From Neofusicoccum parvum (lineage: Eukaryota > Ascomycota > Dothideomycetes > Botryosphaeriales > Botryosphaeriaceae), in contig CP087216.1 of assembly GCA_020912385.1 (NCBI GenBank), positions 1,116,001 to 1,180,000 on the forward strand: a DNA stretch of 64,000 nt, given 5' to 3'. Positions 1 through 11,990 of the stretch are shown piece after piece (position 1 is the first letter of the stretch; every line of letters begins with the position of its first letter). A program made the translations under genes and the position numbers. The notes below the pieces were generated by a model. The model worked only from the letters and a program-made list of their open reading frames with translations, had not been told where the DNA came from and did no database searches.

Positions 1-351
1 TATTAAGGATCCCGCGCGCCAAAAGCGGTCAAGTGGTGACACTGACTACTCAAGCGACCGGGGTGTGCGAGTCGCTCCCCCTTCGCCATGCCCGCAACTT
101 CCTGCCATGCGCGCGCCCCATTGCACTCATATACCCCCCGATTCTGCGCGCCCACAAGAGAGCCGTGGCCGAGCCTCACCCGCATCGTCGAGCAGCCCTT
201 CCATTCTTCCGACTATGCTTATTGCGAGCCTGTGACGCCCGACGACGACCCTGTGGGCGCTGCACCGCGCTGTCTCTCCTCCGCGACACTTCCCTGCTCC
301 GCCGCCGCCGCCAACAACCAAGCCCCCCGTATCCGCCCTCTCCTGAGACCG

Positions 352-2628
352 ATGACCACGTCGCGCCTCCAGACGATGCACCAATTCGCCCACCCTCCCG
401 CGCCTGACTCTCCCCCCGACCTAACCGACTCCAAGTCGTCCAAGTCGTCGTCGCTGCCGGACTCCAGCCTCTCCGAGCTGCCCGGCCCGCACGACATCTC
501 GCACTTCGAGGACATCACGCTCGACGACATCAAGACGACCATTGTGAATGCCGACAAGCGGGACTCCGCCAAGGCCTTCGCCCCACGCTCGCCAATGGCT
601 CCCACTGCAACCCTCACCCGCAGCTCCACGCTTCCGCACCCAGGCGCCACCCCCGGCCGCGACCTGACTACCTCCGCGAAGCCCAGCAGGCCGGGCCTGC
701 ACGTGAACGTCAATGGCCATGCGAAAGACAGCTCGTCCACGCTTGGAATCCCCAGCCGCCGTGGCATGCGGAGGGGTTTCATCAGCCCCTCCACGCCCTC
801 ATTAACCCCCGGCCGCCAGTCCAGGTCACCCTCGCCTGCCGGCGCTGCGCGCTCGCCGAGATCACCGTCGAAGCGCTTCACTGCACCACCATCGCCCACT
901 TCGCGCACCGGCCCTCACGACTTCAGGCCCGGCCTCATGCCCACCGTCCGCAGACAGTCATGGCAGCCTGGGAGGAAGACGGTCGAGGAGCTGGAGGCTG
1001 AGTACCATGACTCGGACGAAGACCTTCCCGACGATGCCATCATGTGGAATGTTCCCATGTCGCCTCGCCCGCCGCACCAGCGATCGTCACGGTCTCCCTC
1101 CTTTTCCTCGGTTGCGGAGAGCGTGTCGGAAGCAAGACTTCACGCTTCCGACAACGGCCCGCCCAAGTCTCCCTCTCGATCCTCCACCGGCTCCTCCTAC
1201 GCCGCTTCGACCCACAGCAGCATCCCGGAAGACAGTGAGCTCGACATCACACGGACAAAGTCATGGGGACACGCACTCGAAGACCTCTCCAAGGAGGCCA
1301 GAGAACTGACAGAGGCGTTGGAAGAATATGCTGGAGAAACGGAGCGTCAACGTGAGGCAAGGATCCAGAGCGGCGTGGCTTCGGCACGGCCGTCGATAGA
1401 AAGGAACAAGAGCAGTCCGTCACTGGTACAATTACCCCCGATCCAAAAGGGAAACATTATGATCGACCCGCTGCCGATCAGCAAGGAGAAGGAGAAGGTT
1501 CTGAGTCGTACGCGACCGAGTTGGCTGCCGCCGAAAGACCAGAAGGAGGAGAGGAAGCATTTGAGAGAGTACCAGAAGATGATGGCAGCCGCGCAAGAAG
1601 CTGGCAAGTAATATTGATGATAGCCCGACTGCATTTGCTAACGGTCAACAGAGCGACGCATGGCCACAAAGCTTCAGGAAAAGCAGCAGCAACGCGACAC
1701 GACCCACACCTCGATTTCGCGCATCTGGGACCAACACGTCCTTCCCAACTGGACCCAGGTGATCAGCGAGCCACGGACCCGCGAGCTATGGTGGCGTGGT
1801 ATTACACCTCGTAGCCGCGGTACGGTCTGGAAACGCGCCATCGGAAACGAGCTGGGCTTGTCCGAAACTGGCTACAAGGCAGCACTAGAGCGTGCAAAGA
1901 AGCTGGACAAGAAGCTCGCGAAGCTGGACCCGGAATCAAAGGGCAATGCACGCGAATCTGTGTGGTTCGACAGCATCAGGCGGGATACCAACGACGCATA
2001 TCCCGAGCTAAAGATCTTCCAGGTCGGAGGGCCTTTGCACGAGAGCCTTCTCGACGTGCTCATGGCCTATGCGATGTACCGGTCCGACGTGGGTTACATC
2101 TACGGCACTCACCTGATCGCTGGTCTCCTGATCCTCAATATGTCTCCGCCGGACGCTTTCATCGCCCTGGCCAACATCTTGAATCGGCCGCTTCCTATGG
2201 CATTCCTCGTGAATGACACCAATGCCATGCGCCGCGCTCGTGATCTTGTCCTCAAGACTCTCCACTACAAGATTCCAAAGTTGCACTACCACCTTACGGA
2301 AACCATCTCCCTGGAGCCCGAGGAATTTCTCGATCCACTCTTCCGGACCATGTTCTGCCACGGCGCTGGACTAGACATCGCCAGCCGAATTTGGGACGTC
2401 TATGTTTTCGAGGGTGACAAGTCACTCGTGCGAGCCGCAGTCGGCGTTCTCGACGCCTTGGAAGGACGCCTGTATGGAAGCAAGGAAGAGGTCTTGGATT
2501 TGTTGGGTTGGAGTGCAAAGAAAGAATGGGAAGTCAAAGATGAAGATTCATTTATGAGGGGCGTTCGGAACGCCGGGAAGGTCGATTCAGCCAGTAACGG
2601 TGCGGTGAGCCCCGGAGGCGCGAGGTAA
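352..2628 (+). CDS. TBC-domain (Rab-GAP fold) protein, likely catalytically inactive
   Basis: Two exons, 352..1603 and 1652..2628, give about 742 aa. The first two thirds are Ser/Pro-rich and probably disordered. The TBC domain lies near residues 470-700 and matches the TBC1D12/TBC1D14 type in the stretches around RELWWRGI and [21 protein letters not shown] proteins normally stimulate Rab GTP hydrolysis with an Arg finger (IxxDxxR) and a Gln finger (YxQG). Here these read IRRDTND (about residue 525) and YIYGTH (about 565), so both finger residues are replaced. The exons join in frame only with a GC donor (GCAAGT at 1604) and the AG at 1650-1651, after a CTAAC branch site, giving [12 protein letters not shown] across the junction. 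An in-frame ATG at 88 would add 88 residues that look like translated leader; ATG 376 is also possible. Confidence 0.85.
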
Positions 2629-5600
2629 CCCTACCAACCCGACACCGTACCGCGGAACGCCCTGTCCGGATCGACTCCTTGAGAGCCAGACCACAGCACA
2701 CACGAGCCGCTCCTGATGAGGGGAAGGAGAACGCATTGTAAAAAGGGGGAATACGTGCATACCAACGTAATTACTAATCCCGACTGAACCGAAGCGGGGC
2801 GGCGGACAAGGCGCAGTGGAGCAATAATCGTAGAAATCAGGGGGCAAGATTTCGGCACGGCGCGCCGCAATCACACTCTAATGAGGGCAAGACTCTTTAC
2901 GGCATACCAGCAATATTCTTTTTTCCTTCGTGGATACCGACCGACACACAGCACGAGCACGAGCACGACTACGCATCGGCTTTTTTCTCTTTTCTCGCGA
3001 CACACTATAATGAGACCACGGCTAGGCGACTGATCGGTTTTTATCATCCCGCGGCTTCTGCCCAACTTTATTCAGCCGGCCTGGTGCTCCATACCCTCAT
3101 TGTTCTCGAACCTTTTCTTTGGAACCTTCGATTCTCTGGCAGCCCGGAACAGAAATACAGCCGGGCTCGCCATCACAATCCGGTTGTGTTTAAACGATAA
3201 CTTGTATTCGGAGACGAAAGACGACTCCGTGAATGGCCGAGACGGCGAATATTTTTCTCCTTGGACTGTTCTTACCATTCGATAACAAGCCCATTTTTCG
3301 ACTTTTCTTCGACGACACAGGCCCAGCTGGACTTTTCTCTTGCGCACAGCTGGGCATTTGGAACCGAACAACCTTTTTGTTTGCGTGGGTTTCTTACCGC
3401 ACAAAACACTACGTGGCGTGTCCTGCCGTCTTTCTTGTTCTTCTCTTCATTTCTCTTCTCCGCCGAGTGGTGTTTCTAGAGACATTTTTGAACGACCAAG
3501 CACAAGGGTCAAGGGATTGGTTGAGTGATTATTCTTTGGGTAACGGGATATTGGCGCTCTTGCGTTTGTCATTGCTTTGCTACTTGTTTTTCCTAGTCAT
3601 TGCTAGATGGATACTGGGTGGGTGGAATGAGTTGTTTTCAACGGCCGGGAATTCAGACACAGGAAGGGCAGGTTTGGTGCATACAAAGTTTGGGAAGTTG
3701 GTTTTGTTCGTCGTTGTAAGCATAACGTTGAAGAAGCAGCCGGCCATACGCGCACGCGCGAATGATAAGAAGCGAAGTTTGAAGTTGTCACAAACCGTCT
3801 TGCAGTGGCTTGAGGTCCTCGAGTCGTGCGATGAGCCCGAGTGGGGAGGGAGAGGGGGAATGAGTGCGTGCCACGTTGGCTTGCTCTTCGGTCTCCACAC
3901 TCGTCGAGCTGTTCCACTCCATGCATTGAGGGATCTGCAGCGCTTCGTGTGTCCTTTGCCGAGCGAGTACGAGAGAGAAAAGACGCCTCCGTGATGAAGC
4001 AGGAGCAAGCCAACCACGGAGTCGTTGCGGCGTCATCCTCTGACTCCTGTGATAGCCGCCACACATGCATCGAACAGTATCTCAAATCCACGTCGTCGGC
4101 CACCGTCGTCGTCGGGCAATGTTTGATTGGACGCAAATGCCGGCAAGTCGATCCGACGGCAAATCCCCCGTGGGTACGCCGCTGGGCCTGGGTGGACAAG
4201 CTGGGATCTTCGTTGCCTATTTGCTCGTTTCTTCCGACGTCTCATCTCTCTTCTCCATCCCCGTCTTAACTTTCCCGCCGTTCACACAACAATCATTTAA
4301 CTTCTGCTCCACCTGGGGGGTCGTCGTCCCGGCGTTGCGGCTTGTGATGGCGTTCTGGGCCCTCCTGCGGGACGGATTACCGGATGCGTGAGGGCTGCTC
4401 CGCCATTTCCAATGTCCCGTCATCCGTCGCCGTCCGTCTCATCAGCGCGGCGGCCAGGCTGGACGGGCGATCGAAAGTCTGATACATTGTCGTCTCGCCC
4501 GTCCAGCGGGCCGTCGCGTTCGTCAGCAGTCACCAAGCAACCGTCCCGCCCCTCTCCCTTCCCTCCGATCGCGGGCGAGGCGACAACGGGAACTTCGGTG
4601 CGTTTGTTATAGGGCGGGAACGGGGATAACAATGCTACTTTGTGTTATTGCATTATTACCACCGATCTGCCCCCCCGGGTGAAAAAGCTTCGCTCGATCC
4701 CGGCGCTCCTTGCAAATCTCCACGCAATCTCCGTCAAAGTGCGACAAAAGCACACGGGCGATCGGCGCTCGCAACATGAGAGAGAGAAAAAAAAATAAAT
4801 GAATTGAGGTGCCACAAAGGACCACCTAGAACTTCCCTTGTCGAACTATCGCCGGCAACACGGAGTTTGCGCGGGCGAGAAATTACTTAGCGTCCCAGGG
4901 ATTTTTCTTTTTTCTTTTAGCGCTTCGGGACCTGTAGGCTTGCCTTTCATCAACCCAAGGCTGAAATGAATCGTGATGTTGCGGCCGCGCTCGTCCGAAT
5001 CCCGGTGACGGCGGCGCGCCGGGATAAGCTTAAGCCTCCCCACACTCTCACGCTACTCACCCGGCCAACCTTTTTTTGTCCCTCTCGAGTCGCCGTCACT
5101 TTTTCGCAGTTCTTTCATTTAGTGTTCGTCAGTGGCGTAGCCGTTGCATCAGCTCGTCATCGGGCGCCGCCGCTACTCTAGCAGCATTCTTGCCTCCAGC
5201 TGCTTTCATCTCGGCTATGTGGTAATAAGCCCGTGTTGGCGTTGGCGTTGGCGCTGTCAGCCCGACAGGGATCAGAGCTTGGAAGGAAGGGCAGCGAAGG
5301 TGCGGAACGGCCGGGCTGAGGTTCGGCGGGAGCCGTGGCTGGTGCTGACGCGCGCGGTGGGCGCTAGGCTGGATGGGGCATCTGTACGCCCGCAGGGCAG
5401 GAGGGCACGAGGCACGAGGCACGGCGGCGGCGGAATATTATGGTGGCAGGGTCAGGGCGCAGGCCGGTCGCGAGAGGGAGAGGTGATTGATTGGTTCCTG
5501 CATTGACGGGGACGGCAGGTGACGCAATGCGCGTCTTAACAGAGCGTCAGCTATCGTGACGTTGTGAGTCGTGCGCCAGTGGCGCGGGCTGCGTGGCCGG

Positions 5601-6683
5601 CGTTGTTGCAGCCGGCGTGTTGGTCTGGATGTACGGCGATTCTGTGCAAATCGATGCTTGTTCTCGATCCACACAACGGGGTATTCCAGATGTCTTCATA
5701 GGAGTCCCACTGCAGCGGGCAGAAAGGTCACTGTAGGAGGCCAACGGCCGGGCTCGGATATGGGCTAAATGATAAGCAGCATGAAAGAAGGTTGGTACGC
5801 TATCGTAAAGGACAGTCCCGTCGAAAGGCATAAAAGGCTAGCGCGAAGAGGAGCACAACACCCTGGTAGGGTCAGCAAGCTTGATAAGTCCTTCAGAGCA
5901 TATCCCAAAGCTATCCGGACCAATGGTTCAACCCACCACGGCGACGTTGGGGCCTCACGCTGCTCGATTGCTACACTGACCATCTGTATTGCACCACGTG
6001 GATAAGTGGTGTATGTAGCGCATGAACAGCAGTATACGGTACGTGATAAGAAGCAGAATCCCACTCACCCAGAGTGTCGGGAACGATAAGTGGCGTCCGC
6101 ATATTGCTATCATCAGCCCTACCAAGAGATCGAGCGAGGAGTCATGGCGTTTTTGCTCTTGACATCAATGCATCCAGACGGGTGGCTTCGTCAGATCCTG
6201 GTTGGTGGTCATCCGACTGATGAGTGGTGGACAAATGTAGCAAAGGAGACTTCCTGAGAAGAAAGGTGTATCATCGACGCAAGCCTCCGGTTTCAGCGTG
6301 GGGAAGCACGAGAGCTGCACCTTGACACGTCTACTCGTATTACAGTTCGGGCTTCCATACCGAGAACCTCGGATGAAATGGAGGAAGTATGTGAGACTCG
6401 TATTTCTTTTCTTAGGACGGTGCATCTCTGACCGCAAGTTGGACTTGGCAATATTTGGGTAGATGCTACATACGTGATATTAGCAGCTTGCTGTAGAGGC
6501 CGACCTAGTCATGTGCCATAAGCAACAAAGGTTATGCCCTCTGAAAAGGAAACCGGGCCCTCTTGAATAGTCTCAGAACCGTCATATCCGGGAATTCAGC
6601 AAGTGAGCAGAGCCGCCATGTGAAGTAAGAAAACGAAGAGATGAAAGTTGCCAGCCCTGCGCACACTCTAGCCGACTTGTTGA
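2629..6683. other. 4-kb stretch with no recognisable gene
   Basis: This lies between the TBC gene and the 3' end of the large minus-strand gene. Open frames exist (for example 3233-3994 plus and 3603-4199 minus), but they overlap on both strands, lack any family resemblance and do not extend through plausible splice sites. T-rich tracts around 3400-3600 and a pyrimidine-rich patch near 5030-5130 would suit transcript ends or a promoter. I see no tRNA, tandem repeat or transposon terminus. Confidence 0.5.
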
Positions 6684-9600
6684 TCACTTCCTTCCCATTT
6701 GATTCAGGATGCCGTTCAACTTAGAGATCTGTCTCTTTGATTCCGCAGGCTGCTCCTCCCAGTTGTGACCGACCAGTGTGGATCGAGCGTGCTTCTCACT
6801 GGTGGTGATTTGATCGTTGATGTGGGTAAGAGCGCCGGACATACGCGTTCGGGCATGTGCGAGTGCTTTCCGCTGTGTCTCATATTCTTTGCGATGTGAC
6901 ACCTCCATTTGTTCGATCAAGTGCGTCGTGTCGCGATCATAATCAGAAACAATGTCCTCAATGGCGGTCTCGGCATCCACCAAGTGACGGATAAAATGCT
7001 ATGGCGGTTGTTAGCCACGTTGGTTTCTCTTTTGGAGATAAGCTTTGCTGTGTCCAAGTGCGGCAGGGAGGGACAATGCATTCAAACTTACCCGTGATAT
7101 GCGAGTGAGCACGTCGAACATGTCTCTCTGGTGAGGCTTTAAAGAAGCTTCCCATACCATCTCTTCGGTAAGCTCTTCGGGGACCTCCTCGAATGAAGAC
7201 GATTCTTCACTGGAGCTTCTGTCATCTTCGAGTCCCATCCCAATATCATCATCTAACATCTCGACGAGTGTCCTGTCGGGATCTTCTTCGTCGGCAAACT
7301 GTCCATGTCCGAAGTTACCGTCGTTCGGCTTCAATGGTTCCTCTACAGGCTCTACGCCTTTCGCCTCCAGTTTCCCGCGTAGCTTGCGCATGAAATGGGT
7401 TTCGTTTTTGCCTTTTTCTGGGGTCGGAGTTGCGCCATTGAAAGGATCTGCTGGTGGGTGTGCAGGTGTCTGCAACGACTTGGATATGTCCAACATCTTT
7501 TGGGGCACGTGTGTCGTGATCGCTTTTGAGTCTGCCTCAGGAGGCTCAGGAACCTTCTTCCTGTTGCTCGATAGGACGCTCTTGGGCTGCACTTGTGATC
7601 GCTGATGAGCTCTCGGTATTCCCGGGGAATCTGGGGCTTCATTGATGGTGAAAACATGCTTCTTGTGCTCAAAATGGGCCTCTCGGTTCAGCTGTGCAAT
7701 CCTCTTGGGCTTCTCAAGACGAGGTGCCTGCGGCAGATTGGACTCAACATTGAAACTGACTCTTGGCGCTGTCAGCTGAAGCTTTTGGTGGATGTATGGC
7801 TGTGCTTGGTGCTCGACACGCGGGGTAGCCTGTTGTATGACGTTTTGTGTAAGGAAACTATAAGGAAAGTGTGGTGGCTCTGTGGTCTCTGTGAAAGCAG
7901 GGATCGGTTGACTTTTAAAGGATGGAGCGGCAGATTGCCCGTTCTCTTCGTCCAGTTCTGCACGATATTTACCCATAGCCGCTATATTGTTTAGGGGCGG
8001 TTTTGAGACGAGAGGCCTTGGAGTCTGCGTGTCCTGCATGGATGAGGCCGGCCGATCTTCCACGAGAGGGGGACTTGACGGCTGACCGCCTGCGTTTTGC
8101 GTTGCAAGGGCATCCGGTGCGTTGGCAAACATGGACAAATCTCTACTGTCTCTCTTGGGCTTTTCTGGAACATATGTGTGTTCTCTGACATTCTGGCCAC
8201 CTTCGAAACTCTGATCGGGAGACTGGAGGACATGTGGAGATGGCTGACGAGCAAGCGGAGATGACGGGCATCCGAATGGAGCAGTATTATCATCAGGTTC
8301 CCGCGGCGTCGACGCTTTTGTTGGTGTTGAACCTTCTGGAAGGTTTTCAGGTCCCTTCGATTTTGGCCTGAGTGAAGCTGAAGGCTGGTCTTGTTTCTCC
8401 CGCTTCTCATCCAAAGAGCTAGTGGATTTACGCTTCTCTCTTCCCTGTGAGACACCAGCTTCCGCCGGGCGCTTACCGGTCACCTTCGACTCCAGGGACC
8501 ACTTTGCGGATAATTGCTCTTCACTGTCAATCAGTTCGCCGAACACGCCTTTTTTCGTTTTGGGCTTTCCGGAGCTATACGTTTTTGGGAATGGGGTTGT
8601 CGGGGCTGGAGTGTGATGTACTTGATGGCGGCCCTGATTGCGTGCTCCCTGCCGGTCAAACTCTACGACTCCGATTCGAGGCTTCCGAGAGACGTCGACA
8701 TGGCCGTTCTTATTTGTGTTGAGAGTTGGAGCCTCGACCTTCAGAGGAATTCTCGAAGGTGCTTTGGTCTGTCTGGTTGAGACAGCCCCGTCCTCCGCGT
8801 TTTCCACCGACGATTCACTCTCATCAGCCGAAGAGATCTCCATAGCAACTTCCTGAGATAAGCCGGTTTTCTTTGGCTTTCTCACAATGTTCTCGGACAT
8901 TTTGCCAGAATTTTCCTGCTTATCGCTGGTAACAACAGAGTTTCGAGCTGCTGCTGATCTTGTTACGCGGTTTGAGTCTGTTACGGTAGGGCCCAGACGT
9001 GGCGGCACCTTGAAATCGCCATCATCATCATCATTGATACCCTCTTTAGCCCCCTTTCGCTTACGGTCTCGGCTCATGGGCGCCATTGCTCCTCGTGACT
9101 GGCCTTTGCGGAGTCGGCCACGTGTCGGCTTAGTTCCCCCGCCCTTCTTGGGCTTCTCTGAGGAGGTACTAGCCTCAGGACTTTCTGATGGAACCTCAAA
9201 GAATTTGGTATTGTTTGCTGAATGCTCCATCTTTGCTGGCTGTGTGCGGGGCTGTGGCGTCGCCGTCGTGGTTTTGAGTGACGGTCTGAACTTTTTATTG
9301 AGACTCGAACGTTTTTCTGAGGCATCTGCATGAGGAGAAGGCCCCGTTACGCGTGCAGGTTTGTCCTGTTTGTCCCTTCCGACACCATCTGCTGTGTTCC
9401 TTTGTGGAGCTACTAAGACTTGGTCCACTTCGCCGTCTTCTTCTTTGCCGTCTTCTTCTTTGCCATCTTCTTCTTTGCCGTCTTCTTCTTTGCCGTCTTC
9501 TTCTTTGCCATCTTCTTCTTCACCGTCACCATCAATCCCGTCATCCTCCTCCACATTGGAAATCGAGACCTCACGGTTATTCCTTTGCTGCCCAGGCTGG

Positions 9601-10994
9601 CCAGTATCACGACCGTGAATCTCTTTCCGGGATACACGCCTTTCAGGGTTCAACCCGTTGAGGCCGTCATTTTCGTTAGCATCACTTGAAAGTAATGAGC
9701 GACGCGGTCCTGAAGGCCTGCCAGCCCGTTGCTGGCCTTGCTCTCCGGTGCCTCCGATTTGAGAAGGTCCGCCACCTGGGTTTCTCGCAGTAGGGCGTTG
9801 TGAGCCTCGTCCCATCGTTAGGCGGCTTCTGCGTTCTCGCAGAGCGGCCGAAGCCCCTCCAGCAGATGGATTAATCGGTTTTAGTTCCATGTCGTCCTCA
9901 TCGGCAGCCGCGGAAAGAGTCGGGCCGTCGGATGACCGCGGTAATTGTGATGATAGGCGCTGGGCAGCTGCGGGACTGGCGCGACATTTGTCTTGGATGC
10001 ACTTCAGGGTATCCTTTGCGTCATCACTGCTGCCAAAGTCTATCACAGCTTCAATTTTGGATGATGGCTCTGCATTGACGACGTAAGTCCATGAATCAGT
10101 GGTGGGCTTAAGTGTCAGGTCAATTCGTGTCTTCGAATTCAGAGTCACTTCGAGTATATTGCCCCAGGGGATATCCACGAAGAAAATGTAGCGGGCTGCG
10201 GGCGGTGGGATGATTATGGTGAGCCGGTCTTCAATAAGACCCACCACGCGTGCCTTGGTCTCGTCGAAAGCCCAGTCGTCAGCTGTGAAGGCGTTAAGAT
10301 AGAAGACGCCACTCTCAGATCTGCAGAGTGTCAGTGAGAGGTATTCAAAGGACTATTGTGGGTATAATCTACCCTTGCGACGCGCAGAACTGGTCAAGGA
10401 AACCTTGCAGACCAGCCGTCCACTCCTGGGAATCAGCTATAGGCAAGTAAACCTTGGGTTGATGATTGGGCCAGAGGATGGCTTGGTCGACGCCCTTGGC
10501 TGAAAGTTCTTTCATTAGTATGAAAGATACCATTTTGAGGTCCTCCTTCTCGCTCTGGTCCTGAACCAGTCTTCCGAGGTCTCTCAGATTTAGATCGGCG
10601 GCGACATCTGATCCAGCAAGGAGGGAAGCTGTCAACTGAGACCGCCGGCAGATTTCGGATAAGAGGAGCCCAGCCTGTGAGGCCATTAGCTTTTGAGTAC
10701 CAGGTGAGGTTTCATGTAACCTACCCATCGCCGCGGGAAGAGGTCGCGAGCAGAGTCGAGAAGGTAACGGAGTAATCCTGGCCCTAGCGATCTTCCGAGA
10801 GCATCGTGGGTGTCCCCATCGTTTCTCTGCGACAGAAGGCCCTGTGTTGTGTGAGCTAGATCGTTGGCGATAGCGCGAGATCCACTCACGATTACTTCGC
10901 AGAGCGGCCTGCAGGATGTGGCGCTGCCGTCAGATTCAAGCGCCACTGAGACTTGTCGTTCCAAGTTATCGACATCCGCCTGGGAGAGCGACAT
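6684..10994 (-). CDS. Large coiled-coil protein with PH-like domain; candidate meiotic axis (Red1/SYCP2/ASY3-like)
   Basis: Four exons (6684..6998, 7092..10320, 10373..10674, 10725..10994) encode about 1371 aa. Introns are 93, 52 and 50 nt with CTAAC, CTGAC and CTAAT branch sites. Residues 1-190 are mostly helical. About 193-300 alternate strands and end in a helix, as in a PH fold (VVGLIEDRLTIIIPP, then FFVDIPWGNILEVTL). A very long charged, Ser/Pro-rich region follows and contains six KEEDG repeats (about 457-487). The last 100 residues, from KPHQRDMFDVL onward, form a strong heptad-like coiled coil. This order (helical repeat, PH-like, disorder, C-terminal coiled coil) is that known for Red1 and SYCP2 of meiotic chromosome axes. 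The link rests on architecture alone; another chromatin or telomere scaffold is possible. The start chosen is the ATG beginning MSLSQADVDNLERQ; an upstream ATG at 11156 adds basic, leader-like residues. Confidence 0.75.
9432..9521 (-). repeat. Six 15-nt tandem repeats coding Lys-Glu-Glu-Asp-Gly
   Basis: The plus strand shows six head-to-tail copies of gccgtcttcttcttt, with single-base variants (gccatc in copies 3 and 6). Read on the minus strand inside the large coiled-coil gene they encode KEEDG units. The array keeps the reading frame and lies in the disordered, acidic part of the protein, so copy number could vary without destroying the gene. Confidence 0.95.
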
Positions 10995-11990
10995 GGCACG
11001 AGAGCGACGAGACTGTGCCAAGCGAGAGGGGTGGGTGAGGTTGGATGGAGACAGACAAAGAGAGAAGGAAGTGCAGAGGCGAGACGGGGAGACGAGACGA
11101 CGAAAGGGTCTCCGACATCTAGCCCCACGCGTCGCGCGTCGCGATTGTCTCAACAAAGATGAAATGAGAGATCGATCCGATTGAAGAGGCGAAATATGCT
11201 AGAATGCGGGCGCGGTTGTGGCTCCGGCCATGGCATTCCTAATGGGCAGCCGCGCGAAGAACAGTCTGCTCACGGCACATGCAAGTCGGGGCGGGGAGCG
11301 GAAGCATCAAGGTGTCTCCACAGACTGCGCACTAGGCGAGCGCCTCACGCAACCGACAGACACGGAAGGAAAGATGATTGCTATAGATGAGGTCACCGTG
11401 CGCCAGCGCACCTGGTTCCACGCGCGTGAGGACCAGGCGAGACGCGTTTCACGCGTTTTTGGCTCCGGGCTGGGGATTCCTCGGTCTGCATCGCCAGAAC
11501 GCGCTTGCAGATTTAGGAAATCACGCGTCTTCTTCAGCTGAAGGCGGCGGCAATGCGGCCCGTGGCATGTGCCAATGGCTGTCTCGAACATCCTTTCTTA
11601 GGTGGATCAGAGGAGACCACAGGCCGCAAAGCGGCGAAGAATGGGCACAGGAGGTGGCGGATGGCGCGAGGCACGCTCCAGACAAGCAGGTGGTGTTGAT
11701 GTTGAGCGAGCAGAGGGCGGAGAGGCGGGTCGAAGGGTCCTCGCGCATCGGCGTTCGGGAAGCCGCCTTCTCCGAGCCGGCTTACCTATCTGATCAACCC
11801 GCCATGCCGTCTTACCAATCACCACCCAGCGCTCGTGGCCGCGATACAAAAGACGTTTCCCTCGATCTGCTATACGCCATACCTCTCCCGAGTCACGCCT
11901 TCGCCTCTGTGTCTGGCTCCGTCAGCTCCTCCGAAGCTTGTTTTGTCTTCGAGCTGTCTCATTTGCCAGTGCCAGCTGCGAACCATCAAC
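10995..11990. promoter_or_regulatory. Shared upstream region with four ACGCGT boxes
   Basis: About 1 kb separates the divergent starts of the coiled-coil protein and the cyclotransferase-like gene. ACGCGT occurs at 11127-11132, 11442-11447, 11451-11456 and 11523-11528. This hexamer is the MluI cell-cycle box bound by MBF (Mbp1/Res type) in yeasts. The right part becomes pyrimidine-rich toward 11990. No TATA box stands out. ORFs here, such as 11387-12010, look like chance frames in GC-rich DNA. Confidence 0.5.

Noticed and set aside
88..351. N-terminal extension of the TBC protein from ATG 88
   Set aside because: Open and in frame, but its composition looks like translated leader and the family-like part begins after about position 376. 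It cannot be excluded.
3233..3994. 253-codon plus-strand ORF with hydrophobic stretches
   Set aside because: T-rich DNA makes Phe/Leu-rich frames by chance; overlapping frames exist on both strands and no family resemblance is seen.
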